DNA of 64,000 bases from Sphingomonas alpina (GCF_014490665.1 NZ_CP061038.1:3162001-3226000), one strand, 5' to 3'. Positions 34,947-44,456 are shown, counted from the stretch's first letter. Program-made: numbers and translations. Notes: generated from the sequence alone by a model not told the origin.

Positions 34947-35896
34947 GCGGCACGCTCCTCGATCATGTTGGACCAGAGCTGTTCGGCACGGCGCCAGCTG
35001 GTGCGCAGTGAATTGGGGCCCAGCGGTGCGTCGGCATGGTCGAGCGCCAGCGCCGGCCGATCCGCGAAATGGACGGTGGGCAGATCGCCGCGGCGGTCGT
35101 CAAGCATCGCACACAACGCGTCGAAGCGACGGACATGGACGGCATTGGGGCGCGTCCCGGCGCGATTGGCGAGTTCGAAACTATGGCTGACGATGGTCAG
35201 CGCGGCATGCGCCTCGGCCATGGCATGGTCGAGCGCCGCGGCCATCTCGCCCGCCGATAGCGCGCAAATCTGGAAATTGCGCAAGGCGCCCGGGCGGTCC
35301 TCGATCAAGGTTACCGGGACTTCGATCAGCCCCTCACGCGACACCGGCGCGATCTGGCGAACGGGCAGGCCGATTGCGCTCGGCCAGGGATGCTCGGCGC
35401 CATTATGGCTGCTATCATAGGCAAAGCCGAGGCTCGCCAGTGCCCGCAGCGTGTCATCGTTCGCGCTATAGCTGCCCGCACGGAACGCGATCGGGTGCGG
35501 CGCACCAGCCGCGACCAGCAACTCGGTGGCGCCGGAAATCAGGTCGCGCTGCTGCGCTTGCGGAAAATCGATCAGCTCGAAACGGCCATGCGTCTTGCCA
35601 CCATCGCCTGCCGCCGCGCCGGTCCAGTTGGGATGGAGGTGAAGCTGCACCTCCTGCCCCGCATCGATCACTGCGCCGACGATCCGCTTCATCGGCTCGA
35701 GGCCGAACAACAGAGCGGGCAACGGATCGACGAAGAAGCAGGCCTTTAGCCCATGCCGGGCAAGCCGGTCGAGCTGATAGGCAAGGCCTACGCCGGCCGG
35801 CTCGAGCGAGCGCTTGAAGATCGTTTCGACATCGAGCGATGCGGCATGATGCCGCCAGGCAAGCTCGGTATCGACAGTGAGGAAAACGCTGGTCAT
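34943..35896 (-). CDS. Polysaccharide deacetylase-like protein
   Basis: Protein of 317 residues starting MTSVFLTVDTELAWRHHA, which is the NodB first motif (T-x-D-x-E), then KACFFVDPLPA, VQLHLHPNW (H-x-H, metal ligands) and FRAGSYSANDDTLRALASLGFAYDSSH (the R-x-G-x-x-S motif). Such NodB-type proteins remove acetyl groups from glycans. ATG at 35896; an ATG three codons further upstream exists. Coupled to the FemAB-like gene, suggesting joint work on an envelope glycan. Confidence 0.82.
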   Translation of the reverse strand: MTSVFLTVDTELAWRHHAASLDVETIFKRSLEPAGVGLAYQLDRLARHGLKACFFVDPLPALLFGLEPMKRIVGAVIDAGQEVQLHLHPNWTGAAAGDGGKTHGRFELIDFPQAQQRDLISGATELLVAAGAPHPIAFRAGSYSANDDTLRALASLGFAYDSSHNGAEHPWPSAIGLPVRQIAPVSREGLIEVPVTLIEDRPGALRNFQICALSAGEMAAALDHAMAEAHAALTIVSHSFELANRAGTRPNAVHVRRFDALCAMLDDRRGDLPTVHFADRPALALDHADAPLGPNSLRTSWRRAEQLWSNMIEERAA

Positions 35897-35962
35897 GCGG
35901 CCCATAGCTAACGGCGCGTGGTGAAGATTCTCCCAACGACGACGACATGGCGACCCATCATC

Positions 35963-38758
35963 TCACGGCTTGATGCCATATTTCGCATAGGTCTGATCGA
36001 TGATCGGCGAGATCATCCGCGCTGCAGCCAGGTCGACGTCACTTGCCTTGGCATCGCCCATCCGCTTGCGCACCATTCCACGCATATAGATGCTTTCCGG
36101 CCGATCCGGCTCCAGGTCGAGCGCCGCGTTCAAATCGGCCAGCGCATCGTCAAGCCGGTTGAGCCGGAAATATACCATGGCGCGGCTGTCGAGCGGTTCC
36201 TGCGGCGAATCGCTCAGCTCGATCGACTTGGTGCAGTCCTTCAACGCGGTGTCGAGCATCGTGTCGAGGGTGCCTTTCAGCCAGCACCGGCTGTTGAGCA
36301 ATCCGGGGTTGCCCGGGCTTGTCGCAATCGCCGCATCGATCGTCTCGATTGCCGCTTCCTTGTCGCCGGCCTCCCCCAATATCACGGCCTTGGTCGCCAT
36401 GAAGTCGGCCTTGTCCTTGCCGCCCTCACCGATACGCTCGTCCAGCAGGCTGAGCGCCTGATCCTTGTTGCCGCGATCGGCGTAAAGCGTTGCGAGCTGA
36501 GTCACTGCACTGCTCGACGCCGGGTCGATCTTGCGCGCCGTGGTCAGGTCGGCGAGCGCCTTGTCGCGATCGCCGAGCCCGCTGAGCAATCGCGCACGCC
36601 ACAAATAACTGTCGACGCTCGGTTCGATGGCGATCGCACGGGTCACGTCATCGATCGCCTGGCGCGGTTCGTAAATCTTCTCGAAGAACCAGGCGCGGTT
36701 GGTATAGGGCTCGGCCTTGCCCGGCCCATCGCTGATCGCCTGTTTGTACAGTGCGAGAATGGCGTCGAACTTCTTCGCGCGCTTGCCCGCTTCGACGATC
36801 TGCCACGCGGGCGGCAGATCGGCCGGTGCTACCACGCGAAGCAGATGCTGCTTGGCCTGGGCAAGCCGCTGGCGCACCGCCCCGATATCGGCGGCCGCGA
36901 TTTCCCCGCCGCTCTCGATCACCTTCGCGTCGGTCGTGATCACGCCATTGGCCAGCGTTGCGGTGCGATCCACTTTGGTGCCCGCCAGAGTGTCGGACAA
37001 AGTCATATTGCCTTCCAGCGTATAGCCCTTGCCGCCATCGGGCAGGATGATCCGCGTGCGAATGGCGGTGTGTTGCGCGTCCCCGGTCGAGACCGGGATA
37101 TCGCGCCAGGCGGTGCGGGTGCGATCCGGCGCGAAGCTCAGATCGGAGACGCCGCTGTCGATCGCGATGCGATAGCGCTCATTCTCACGCGTCCAGTCGG
37201 GATAGGCCACGCCGGAGGCATGCAGCGTCGCGGTGCCGGCCGCATCGTCGAAGCTCAGTCGGCGGGTGATGATGGTGGGCGAAGTGACGAGGTTCTCGCT
37301 CATTTTCTTCGCCATCTCGGTCAGCTGATCCTTGCTGGCCTGGGCTGCGCCGGCTTTCATGAGCTGCGCGAGAGGGCCGCGCATGGTCATCGCGGCTTTG
37401 AAAGGAGCCGGGAAATTCGCGCCTGCCGATTCGTCCAGCTCGACCTCGGCCGCCATTTCGGGCCGTGCGCTCGGTCGCATCGGCAACGGCATCAGTGCTG
37501 CGCCTGCCGTACGCAAAGGCAATACATTGCGGAACGCCGGCGTGTCGCGGATATCGGCGAACTGCGTCCCGGCACCGGTACCGTCGAGCCACAGGGTCTC
37601 GCCCGCGACCGTTGCCCGCACAAAGACGTGATCGAAGGCGCCCGGGCTGGGCAGCCGATCCGGCAAGGCATCGCCGAGCTGGCTGCTCGCCAGCACCGGT
37701 TCGGCCTCGATTCCCATTTGATGCAGCATGGCGAGCAGCAACAGCGTCTTCGCCTTGCAGTCGCCATAGCGTAGCGACCAGGTCTGGGTCGGCGTCTGGG
37801 GTACGTAATTGCCACCATCCATACCTTTGAAGAGATAGCGGATCTTGTCTTGAACCAGCGCCAGCGCCAACGCGGTACGCTTTAGAGGATCCGAGTCCGC
37901 CGCCATGATCTTGGCGACCTCGCCCGCCAACGGGCTGCCTGGGGCAATGAGGCCATCGGTGGCATAGAGGGGCGCCATGATCGACGAGATCGATGCCCAG
38001 TCGCCAAAGCTGGTCGCTTCCAGCATCGGGAGCCGTCGGAACCGTGTCGGCGAATCACTCGGCATTTCCGGCTGTTTGGCGAGCGGCAGCGCGAGACTGA
38101 GTTCGCGATAGCCGCCGATGGTCGTCACCTCTGGCTGAAGGCCCGCCACATTGAGCCGCCAGTGCATCGGCGCATCCTTCGGCCAGATCAGCCGGGTCCG
38201 CCCGAACTGGATCCTGAAGGGATCCGTGGGCAACAGCGAGATCGTCTGGAGATTACCCTTGAGCGTCGGATCCTTCTGCGTGATCGAGATACTCATATGG
38301 AGGACATCGCCGACCCGCAGCCCTTCGACCGCCAGCGTTGCGGTGAGCACACCATTGAGCATGCGCTGTTCGAGCTGCTCTTCACGCTGCAGTACCGAGA
38401 AGCGCTGACCGGCGGCAATCAGGTCGACATGCTCGGAGCCTCGGATGATCTCCAGCTTGTGGATGATCAGATCGCCCTTGTCCGGCTGCCAGGGCAGTTT
38501 GATCGAGCCGATCTGATCAAGCATCTGGGTCGAGGCGACTCGCGCAGCGGTTTCGACATAGCTGGTGATCTGACCGTCTTTCAGCAATTGCTGGCCGTCG
38601 AGCAGAAGGAAGACCGGCGATTCATCCTTGATCGATGCCGTGTCGATCGCCGGAGCCGGCTTGATCCAGTCGGGTGCGGGCGCATAAATCGGCTTGTCGC
38701 TCGCCTGAGCAGCACTCGCTGCCGCAATGAGTGCCGTGAAGAAAATAGGCCGCAACAT
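35963..38758 (-). CDS. DUF3857 / transglutaminase-like / TPR exported protein
   Basis: Large protein of 931 residues. Signal peptide MLRPIFFTALIAAASAAQAS; DUF3857 about 60-250; transglutaminase-like domain about 280-420 with Cys in RYGDCKAKTLLLLAML (about 333), His in FDHVFVRA and Asp in WLDGTG, so the triad looks intact; then a beta-rich part and at least six TPR units from about 640 to the end (DKALADLTTARKIDPASS, DALADLNAALDLEPDRPES). Typical for sphingomonad periplasmic proteins of unknown role, possibly peptide or cell-wall metabolism. ATG at 38758. Confidence 0.85.
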   Translation of the reverse strand: MLRPIFFTALIAAASAAQASDKPIYAPAPDWIKPAPAIDTASIKDESPVFLLLDGQQLLKDGQITSYVETAARVASTQMLDQIGSIKLPWQPDKGDLIIHKLEIIRGSEHVDLIAAGQRFSVLQREEQLEQRMLNGVLTATLAVEGLRVGDVLHMSISITQKDPTLKGNLQTISLLPTDPFRIQFGRTRLIWPKDAPMHWRLNVAGLQPEVTTIGGYRELSLALPLAKQPEMPSDSPTRFRRLPMLEATSFGDWASISSIMAPLYATDGLIAPGSPLAGEVAKIMAADSDPLKRTALALALVQDKIRYLFKGMDGGNYVPQTPTQTWSLRYGDCKAKTLLLLAMLHQMGIEAEPVLASSQLGDALPDRLPSPGAFDHVFVRATVAGETLWLDGTGAGTQFADIRDTPAFRNVLPLRTAGAALMPLPMRPSARPEMAAEVELDESAGANFPAPFKAAMTMRGPLAQLMKAGAAQASKDQLTEMAKKMSENLVTSPTIITRRLSFDDAAGTATLHASGVAYPDWTRENERYRIAIDSGVSDLSFAPDRTRTAWRDIPVSTGDAQHTAIRTRIILPDGGKGYTLEGNMTLSDTLAGTKVDRTATLANGVITTDAKVIESGGEIAAADIGAVRQRLAQAKQHLLRVVAPADLPPAWQIVEAGKRAKKFDAILALYKQAISDGPGKAEPYTNRAWFFEKIYEPRQAIDDVTRAIAIEPSVDSYLWRARLLSGLGDRDKALADLTTARKIDPASSSAVTQLATLYADRGNKDQALSLLDERIGEGGKDKADFMATKAVILGEAGDKEAAIETIDAAIATSPGNPGLLNSRCWLKGTLDTMLDTALKDCTKSIELSDSPQEPLDSRAMVYFRLNRLDDALADLNAALDLEPDRPESIYMRGMVRKRMGDAKASDVDLAAARMISPIIDQTYAKYGIKP

Positions 38759-38826
38759 GATCTTACCCCCGGACGAAGCGCCGGACTCTAATCGAGTGCC
38801 CGCGATCGGCAAACGGGGAATCATCG

Positions 38827-40749
38827 TTATCGGCTATGATAGAAATCATAGACCTGTTGCGCGACCGCCGACGACACGCCCGGCGCCTGTTGCAGATCCT
38901 GCAGGCTTGCATTGCGCACCGCGCGGCCTGTGCCAAAATGCATCAGCAGCGCCTTTTTGCGCGCCGGCCCGATGCCCGGCACTTCGTCGAGTGGCGACGC
39001 ACCGATCGCCTTGGCGCGCTTGGCACGGTGTGCGCCAATCGCGAAGCGATGCGCCTCGTCGCGCAGGCGCTGGAGATAGAACAGCACCGGCGCATTGACC
39101 GGCAACTGAAACTCGCGCCCGTCGAGCATATGGAACACCTCGCGCCCGGCATGGCGATCCGGCCCCTTGGATACGCCGACCAGACAGACATCCTCGATGC
39201 CCAGTTCCTCCATCACGCCCTTCACCGCGTTGAGCTGGCCGCGCCCGCCGTCGATCAGCACCAGATCGGGCCAGTCACCCGCGTCACGATCAGGATCTTC
39301 CGCCTGCGCGCGGGCGAAACGGCGGCCGAATACCTCGCGCATCATCGCAAAGTCATCGCCCGGCTCGGTGTCGGGGTTCTTGATGTTGAACTTGCGGTAC
39401 TGGCCCTTGCGGAACCCCTCCGGCCCGGCGACGACCATCGCGCCGAGCGCGTTGGTGCCCTGGATATGACTGTTGTCGTAGATTTCGATTCGGTCGGGCG
39501 GCTCACCCAGGTCGAACAGGTCGGCAACCTCCTGCAGCAGTTTCGCCTGGGTCGTACTCTCGGCAAGCCGCCGGTCGAGCGCTTCCTCGGCATTGCGCTT
39601 GGCCTGATCGAGCAACCGGCGGCGCGTACCGCGTTGCGGCATCGACAGCGTCACCTTGAACCCGGCCGCGGCGCCCAATGCCTCGCCCAGCAGTGCGGCC
39701 TCGTTCAGCTCGCGATCGACGAAGATCGTGCGCGGTGGTGGCACCTCCTCATAGAATTGCGTCAGGAAGCTGCTCAGTACCTCATCCTCGGGCACGTCGT
39801 TGGTGTGCGCGGGAAAGAAACTGCGATGGCCCCAATTCTGCCCCCCGCGAATGAAGAAGGCCTGGATGCCCATCACGCCGTTCTTGCAGGCAAGCGCGAA
39901 GATATCGGCATCGCCCAGCCCTTCGGCGTTGATCGCCTGGGTGCCCTGTATGAAGGTCAGCGCGCGCAGCCGGTCGCGCAGGATCGCGGCGAGTTCGAAA
40001 TCCATCGCTTCCGCCGCCGCCTGCATCTGGCCGCCGAGCTTGGTCTGCACCTGAGTCGATTTGCCGGCGAGGAATGACTTCGCGTCAGTGACGAGCTCGT
40101 CGTAGCCGGCCGCGTCGATCCGCCCGACGCACGGCGCCGAGCAGCGCTTGATCTGGTAGAGCAGGCAGGGCCGGTCGCGGTTCTTGAAGAAGCCGTCGGT
40201 GCAGGAGCGCAGCAGGAACAGCTTCTGCAATGCGTTGAGCGTGTTGTTGACTGAGCCGGCACTGGCGAAGGGGCCGTAATAATTGCCCTTGGCGCGCCGC
40301 GCGCCGCGATGCTTCTGGATGCGCGGGTAATCATGATCGGCGCGCAGCAGGATGAAGGGGAAGCTTTTGTCGTCGCGCAGCAGCACGTTGTAGGCGGGGC
40401 GGTAGCGCTTGATCAGTTGCGCCTCGAGCAGCAGCGCCTCGGCCTCGTTATTGGTCGTGACGATGGTCATCGAGCGGGTCTGCGCGACCATGCGCTGCAG
40501 CCTTTTGGGCAAGCGGTCGACCTGGACATAGTTGGTCACGCGGTTCTTCAGCGCGCGCGCCTTGCCGACATAGAGCACGTCGCCGCGCGCATCCTGCATG
40601 CGATAGACGCCCGGCCGCGTCGGCAACGTCGCCAGCACGTTGCGGATCGCCGCCACGCCCGCTTCCAGATCGGGCGCATCGCTGCCGCGGACGGTGAAGG
40701 TCGATTTCTCTTCGTTGAAACGATCGGGGGCGTTGGGCGACGACATCAT
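38827..40749 (-). CDS. uvrC: Excinuclease ABC subunit C
   Basis: UvrC makes both incisions in nucleotide excision repair. The 640-residue protein has the GIY-YIG domain (PGVYRMQDARGDVLYVGKARALKNRV, about 44-70), the UVR motif (QTKLGGQMQAAAEAMDFELAA, UvrB contact), the RNase H-like endonuclease domain (IEIYDNSHIQGTNALGAMVV and LVLIDGGRGQLNA with the catalytic Asp residues) and C-terminal helix-hairpin-helix motifs (LDEVPGIGPARKKALLMHFG). Divergent from the SDR gene; starts are 75 bases apart. Confidence 0.95.
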   Translation of the reverse strand: MMSSPNAPDRFNEEKSTFTVRGSDAPDLEAGVAAIRNVLATLPTRPGVYRMQDARGDVLYVGKARALKNRVTNYVQVDRLPKRLQRMVAQTRSMTIVTTNNEAEALLLEAQLIKRYRPAYNVLLRDDKSFPFILLRADHDYPRIQKHRGARRAKGNYYGPFASAGSVNNTLNALQKLFLLRSCTDGFFKNRDRPCLLYQIKRCSAPCVGRIDAAGYDELVTDAKSFLAGKSTQVQTKLGGQMQAAAEAMDFELAAILRDRLRALTFIQGTQAINAEGLGDADIFALACKNGVMGIQAFFIRGGQNWGHRSFFPAHTNDVPEDEVLSSFLTQFYEEVPPPRTIFVDRELNEAALLGEALGAAAGFKVTLSMPQRGTRRRLLDQAKRNAEEALDRRLAESTTQAKLLQEVADLFDLGEPPDRIEIYDNSHIQGTNALGAMVVAGPEGFRKGQYRKFNIKNPDTEPGDDFAMMREVFGRRFARAQAEDPDRDAGDWPDLVLIDGGRGQLNAVKGVMEELGIEDVCLVGVSKGPDRHAGREVFHMLDGREFQLPVNAPVLFYLQRLRDEAHRFAIGAHRAKRAKAIGASPLDEVPGIGPARKKALLMHFGTGRAVRNASLQDLQQAPGVSSAVAQQVYDFYHSR

Positions 40750-40823
40750 TGTCTCATATGGTGTCGTTTCATTTAGGACTCCGGCGCGCAGGCAACAACG
40801 GCTATATCGAGCAGCAGAGGGGA

Positions 40824-41549
40824 ATGACGATGCAGCTTGCGGGAAAGACGATCCTGGTCACTGGCGGAACCGACGGCATCGGCCTTGCGCTGGCCCGCCG
40901 GCTCAAGGCAGCGGGGTCGACCGTCATCGTCGTCGGCCGCAATGCCGAACGCATCGCGGCAGCGCAGGCGGAGGGGTTCGAGGCGCTTGTCGCCGACCTC
41001 AGTCGTGAGGCGGGCTGCGCCGAACTGCTCGCGGCGGTCGCCGGCCGGCCGATCGACATCCTGGTCAACAATGCCGGCATGGGCGTGCCGTTCGATGTCG
41101 CCGCGCCGATCGACATGGGCGTGGTCGACCAGTCGATCTTCCTCAACCTCAATGCCCCGATCCGCCTGATCGCCGGCATGCTCGATGCGCTGCGCACCCG
41201 GCCCGAGGCGATGATCGTCAATGTCACGTCAGGCCTGGCGATCGCGCCGGCCGCCACGACGCCGGTCTATTGCGCGACCAAGGCGGGGTTGCACAGCTTT
41301 ACCCGGGCGCTGCGCGCGCAGCTGGCGGACAGCAAGATCCATGTGCTCGAGGTACTGCCGCCAGTGGTCGAGACGCGGATGACCGAGGACAACCACCACA
41401 GCAAGATGCCCGCGCCGGAATGCGCACGACAGATCGTCGTGGCGATGGAGAAGAGCCGGGATCAGGCCAATGTCGGCATGACTGCAGTGCTCAATGCGGT
41501 CTACAACGTCTCGCCGGCGATCGCGCGGCGGATCATGCTCCGCTACTGA
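40824..41549 (+). CDS. Short-chain dehydrogenase/reductase (DltE-like)
   Basis: NAD(P)-dependent oxidoreductase of 241 residues: nucleotide motif ILVTGGTDGIGLALARRL (TGGxxGIG), NNAGMG, and catalytic YCATK (about 149-153) preceded by the Ser in NVTSGLAI. The TGGTDGIG variant is typical of DltE-like SDRs. ATG at 40824 preceded by AGGGGA; the ATG six bases later is an alternative. Substrate unknown. Confidence 0.88.
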   Translation: MTMQLAGKTILVTGGTDGIGLALARRLKAAGSTVIVVGRNAERIAAAQAEGFEALVADLSREAGCAELLAAVAGRPIDILVNNAGMGVPFDVAAPIDMGVVDQSIFLNLNAPIRLIAGMLDALRTRPEAMIVNVTSGLAIAPAATTPVYCATKAGLHSFTRALRAQLADSKIHVLEVLPPVVETRMTEDNHHSKMPAPECARQIVVAMEKSRDQANVGMTAVLNAVYNVSPAIARRIMLRY

Positions 41550-41583
41550 CGCCGCGCAACGGCGCCAGCAGCGGAGCCTGTAC

Positions 41584-41916
41584 TCACTTGATCGCGGCGA
41601 GGTCGGCGCCGACCTTGACCAAAGCTTCGGGCGGGATCGCGCCGCCGGACATCGGCTGAAGCTGGTTCAGCGACATGCCCTTGAAGCTGTCGTACATCGC
41701 ATGGGTGGTGACACCCGGCAGATCCGTATCGAGTACGGCCTTGCCGGCCGGATCGGCAGCGATCGTCTCGATCGGCGTGTCGAGGTTGAACTTGGTCGCA
41801 GCAGCAGCGGCGGCAGGCGCCGCCGGCGTGGTCGGTGCCGCGGCGGGCGCGGTCTGGGCTGCGACGGGAGCGGCGGCAGCAAGTGCGAGGACGGCGCCGA
41901 GGACGACAGACTTCAT
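41584..41916 (-). CDS. Small exported Ala/Pro-rich protein
   Basis: ATG at 41916 opens a signal peptide MKSVVLGAVLALAAAAPVAAQ; the mature part begins with an Ala/Pro/Thr linker and then a short domain KFNLDTPIETIAADPAGKAVLDTDLPGVTTHAMYDSFKGMSLNQLQPMSGGAIPPEALVKV of about 60 residues seen in many sphingomonad exported proteins. 110 residues. Located just behind the ATP synthase operon terminator, so probably an independent unit. Function unknown. Confidence 0.75.
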   Translation of the reverse strand: MKSVVLGAVLALAAAAPVAAQTAPAAAPTTPAAPAAAAAATKFNLDTPIETIAADPAGKAVLDTDLPGVTTHAMYDSFKGMSLNQLQPMSGGAIPPEALVKVGADLAAIK

Positions 41917-41929
41917 TGGGAATGCCTCT

Positions 41930-41979
41930 TTCAAAAGAAAGCGGCGCAGAATCGCCGCAGATCCGGCCTTTAGCCGGAT
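41930..41979 (-). terminator. Terminator of the ATP synthase F0 operon
   Basis: On the minus strand ATCCGGC/GCCGGAT (41979-41961) and then GCGGCG-ATTCTG-CGCCGC (41958-41941) followed by TTTCTTTTG. The second is a canonical intrinsic terminator; the first may assist. Confidence 0.75.
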
Positions 41980-42039
41980 TAGTGGCATTTCGAAATGTAA
42001 TGATTGCACCCGTCCCGCGGAGGCGAGTGCAACGAAATG

Positions 42040-42594
42040 TCAGTTCAGGCGGCCCAGGCCAGCGATCGTGCGATCGACCAGCGCCTTGTCGGCGGTCGCG
42101 CCATGACGCTCGGCGATGATCGCGGCAGCGGCCTTGGCGGCGGCATCGGCTGCCTTGGCGCGGACTTCACCGATCGCAGCGCGCTCGGCGGCGGAGATCT
42201 TGTCCTCGGCCATCTTGCCGCGACGTGCGACCAGTTCCTGCGCATCGCTCTCGGCCTTGGCGAGCAGCAGCTTCGCCTCCGCTTCGGCATGGGCGACGAT
42301 CGCGGCGGCATCGCCGGCGCTCGCCGCATTGCGCGCCCTGGCTTCGGCGAGCTGCGCCTCGGCCTCGGCACGAAGCCGCGCGGCTTCATCGAGATCGGTG
42401 CGGATCGCCGCGATCTTCGCATCGAGCATCCCCGCGATCATCGCCGGGACTTTCTTCCACAGCAGGATCGCGATGACGACGAGCATCGACAGCGCGACAT
42501 AGCCGGGTGCGGCCACGCCGAATGCGGTCGGCTCGTGATGCAGCTCGACCACGCCGGTCTGCGCCACGGTCTCTACGGGATGCGCCTCAGCCAT
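42040..42594 (-). CDS. atpF: ATP synthase F0 subunit b
   Basis: Peripheral stalk subunit. The 184-residue protein has one N-terminal membrane segment (AAPGYVALSMLVVIAILLWKK) followed by a long alternating Ala/Glu/Lys helix (KIAAIRTDLDEAARLRAEAEAQLAEARARNAAS...) that forms the coiled coil. It overlaps the preceding b' gene by 8 bases. Alphaproteobacteria carry two diverged b-type genes; here this is the second. Confidence 0.9.
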   Translation of the reverse strand: MAEAHPVETVAQTGVVELHHEPTAFGVAAPGYVALSMLVVIAILLWKKVPAMIAGMLDAKIAAIRTDLDEAARLRAEAEAQLAEARARNAASAGDAAAIVAHAEAEAKLLLAKAESDAQELVARRGKMAEDKISAAERAAIGEVRAKAADAAAKAAAAIIAERHGATADKALVDRTIAGLGRLN

Positions 42595-43081
42595 GCGCCA
42601 GTTCCACCTTTACCTGCTTTTCGATCGCGGCACGATCGACCGCGACGCCCGAAAGCTTCGCGACGATGTCCTGCACCGCATCGACGGTCGATGTTTCGAT
42701 GTCGGTCATCGCCTGCTGCCGGGCGCCGTCGATCCGTGACGTCGCGGCGGCGATACGGTCGTTGATCTCCGCATCGCCGGCCTTGACCTGCGTCTCGGCA
42801 TTGGCGGTGGCCCGGGCCTTGGCCTCGGTCACCGCCTTGAACGCCTGGCTGCGGGCCGAGTCCAGACCCGTCTGATACTCGGTTTCCGAAGCCTGGGCGG
42901 TCGCGCGCGCCGCCTCCGCCGCGGCGATGTCGCCCGAGATGCGGGCGGTACGATCATCGATCGTCCGCTCGATCTTGGGCACCATCGCCTTGCCGATCCC
43001 GAAATAGATCAGGGCGAATACGATCGCGAGCCAGAACAGCTGCGACGCGTAGATCTCTCCGATCTGGGATAACTGAGGCAT
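42587..43081 (-). CDS. atpG: ATP synthase F0 subunit b'
   Basis: Peripheral stalk subunit of 164 residues: membrane segment SQLFWLAIVFALIYFGIGKAMVPKIERTIDDR near the N-terminus, with F-W-L-x-I-x-F typical of b', then a coiled coil (ISGDIAAAEAARATAQASETEYQTGLDSARSQAF). Gene order a-c-b'-b is that of alphaproteobacteria and photosynthetic bacteria; the symbol atpG (also atpF2) for b' follows that usage and must not be confused with gamma. Confidence 0.9.
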   Translation of the reverse strand: MPQLSQIGEIYASQLFWLAIVFALIYFGIGKAMVPKIERTIDDRTARISGDIAAAEAARATAQASETEYQTGLDSARSQAFKAVTEAKARATANAETQVKAGDAEINDRIAAATSRIDGARQQAMTDIETSTVDAVQDIVAKLSGVAVDRAAIEKQVKVELAHG

Positions 43082-43096
43082 TGGAGGCGCTCGCTC

Positions 43097-43327
43097 TTAC
43101 TTGACGACGAAGAGGATGAGGATCGCGACGACGAACGCGATCAGGCCGAGCAGCTCGGATGCCGCGAAGCCGATGAACAGGCGGCCCTGCTGACCGTCAG
43201 CCGCACCAGGATTGCGCAGCGCGCCTTCGAGGAACGAGCCGAACACGTTGCCCACGCCGAGCGCGGCCAGGCCAACGCCGATCGCCGCGAGGCCGGCACC
43301 GATGTACATTGCACCAAGATCAGTCAT
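43097..43327 (-). CDS. atpE: ATP synthase F0 subunit c
   Basis: Proton-translocating ring subunit, 76 residues, two membrane hairpins with the polar loop RNPGAADGQQGR at about 38-49 and the proton-binding Glu58 in FAASELLGLIAF. The glycine-rich N-terminal helix (GAGLAAIGVGLAALGVGNVFG) is standard. 15 bases upstream of the b' gene. Confidence 0.95.
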   Translation of the reverse strand: MTDLGAMYIGAGLAAIGVGLAALGVGNVFGSFLEGALRNPGAADGQQGRLFIGFAASELLGLIAFVVAILILFVVK

Positions 43328-43372
43328 GTCAAAACTCCCAAAATAATCTTCAAGTGGTGGAAAAATCAGAAC

Positions 43373-44155
43373 TTAGTGCAGATGCACCGCGTCATGAAGG
43401 TAAAGCGAGGTGAGCAGCGCGAAGACATAGGCCTGAATCGCGCAGACCAGCAATTCGAGTGCGCTGACGCCGACGATCATCACGAAGCTGAGCAAGCTGA
43501 CGACCGGGCCCATCGCGCCACCGGCGTTGAGGCCCTGAACGACGAAGCTGCCGAACACTTCGAGCAGGATGTGCCCGGCGGTCATCGCGACGAACAGTCG
43601 CAGCCCAAGGCTGAACGGGCGCACCAGGAACGACAGCAGTTCGACCGGGGGGATCAGCCACATCAGCCACAGCGGCGTGCCGTGCGGTACGAACAGCGAG
43701 AAGAATTTCAGGCCATGCTTCCACAGGCCGACCAGCAGCACGATGCCGAACGACAGGAACGCCAGCACCGCAGTGACAGTGATATGGCTGGTTACCGCGA
43801 AGGTGTGCAGACCGGGCAGGATCGCCAGCGGCAGCACGCCGACCAGATTGGCGAACAGGATGAAGAAGAACAGCGAGAAGATGTACGGCGCGAACTTCTT
43901 GCCGCCCGAGCCGATATTCACCTTCACCATATTGTCGATGAAGCTCACCGCGCCTTCGGCGGCAACCTGCCAGCGGCCGGGAATCAGCTGACGCTTCAGC
44001 CCGCCCGACATGAAGACGGCGAGCAACACGAACACGACGACCATGAACAGCGCCGAGTTGGTGAACGAGACGTCGTACCCGAACAGTTCGATATGGCGGC
44101 CGAGCACGGGCTCAACCAGGAACTGTTCCATCGGATCGATTTTGCCGGCGCTCAC
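43373..44155 (-). CDS. atpB: ATP synthase F0 subunit a
   Basis: Membrane stator subunit that carries the proton half-channels. 260 residues with five to six membrane segments; essential Arg lies in RPFSLGLRLFVAMTAGHILLEVF, with the conserved glutamate/histidine neighbourhood PPVELLSFLVRPFSL. It overlaps atpI by 4 bases. The F1 genes are not in this window, as is usual when F0 and F1 operons are separate in alphaproteobacteria. Confidence 0.95.
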   Translation of the reverse strand: MSAGKIDPMEQFLVEPVLGRHIELFGYDVSFTNSALFMVVVFVLLAVFMSGGLKRQLIPGRWQVAAEGAVSFIDNMVKVNIGSGGKKFAPYIFSLFFFILFANLVGVLPLAILPGLHTFAVTSHITVTAVLAFLSFGIVLLVGLWKHGLKFFSLFVPHGTPLWLMWLIPPVELLSFLVRPFSLGLRLFVAMTAGHILLEVFGSFVVQGLNAGGAMGPVVSLLSFVMIVGVSALELLVCAIQAYVFALLTSLYLHDAVHLH

Positions 44156-44442
44156 TCTGCGCGCTCCTTCGAAATACGGAAGATGTTACGGAAGGCCACG
44201 ACAATGGCCAGCGCGATCAGGATCAGCATGATCCACGGCTTGGTGCCGAACCATTGGTCCAGCGCCCAGCCGAGCACGCCGCCGCCAAGCGGGGCGCCGA
44301 TCAGCTCGGCCAGCACGCGCGACCCTTGCGCATAGCCCTTGGCCGGCTTCGCCACGCCGACATCACCGGCACGCGCCTCTTCCGCCGCACGCGCCTTGGC
44401 GATGCGGAGATCGAGGTCATCGGTCTGGCGGTCGTCGACCAA
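44152..44442 (-). CDS. atpI: ATP synthase protein I (AtpI/AtpZ)
   Basis: Small assembly factor for the c ring, first gene of the F0 operon. The recognised part is DLDLRIAKARAAEEARAG, GSRVLAELIGAPLGGGVLGWALDQWFGTKPWIMLILIALAIVVAFRNIFRISK with two membrane segments. The start is uncertain: TTG at 44442 (96 residues, AGGA about 10 bases upstream) fits the family length; the open frame continues upstream through the leader without a convincing ATG. Confidence 0.82.
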   Translation of the reverse strand: MVDDRQTDDLDLRIAKARAAEEARAGDVGVAKPAKGYAQGSRVLAELIGAPLGGGVLGWALDQWFGTKPWIMLILIALAIVVAFRNIFRISKERAE

Positions 44443-44456
44443 CGCGAAAGCATCCT

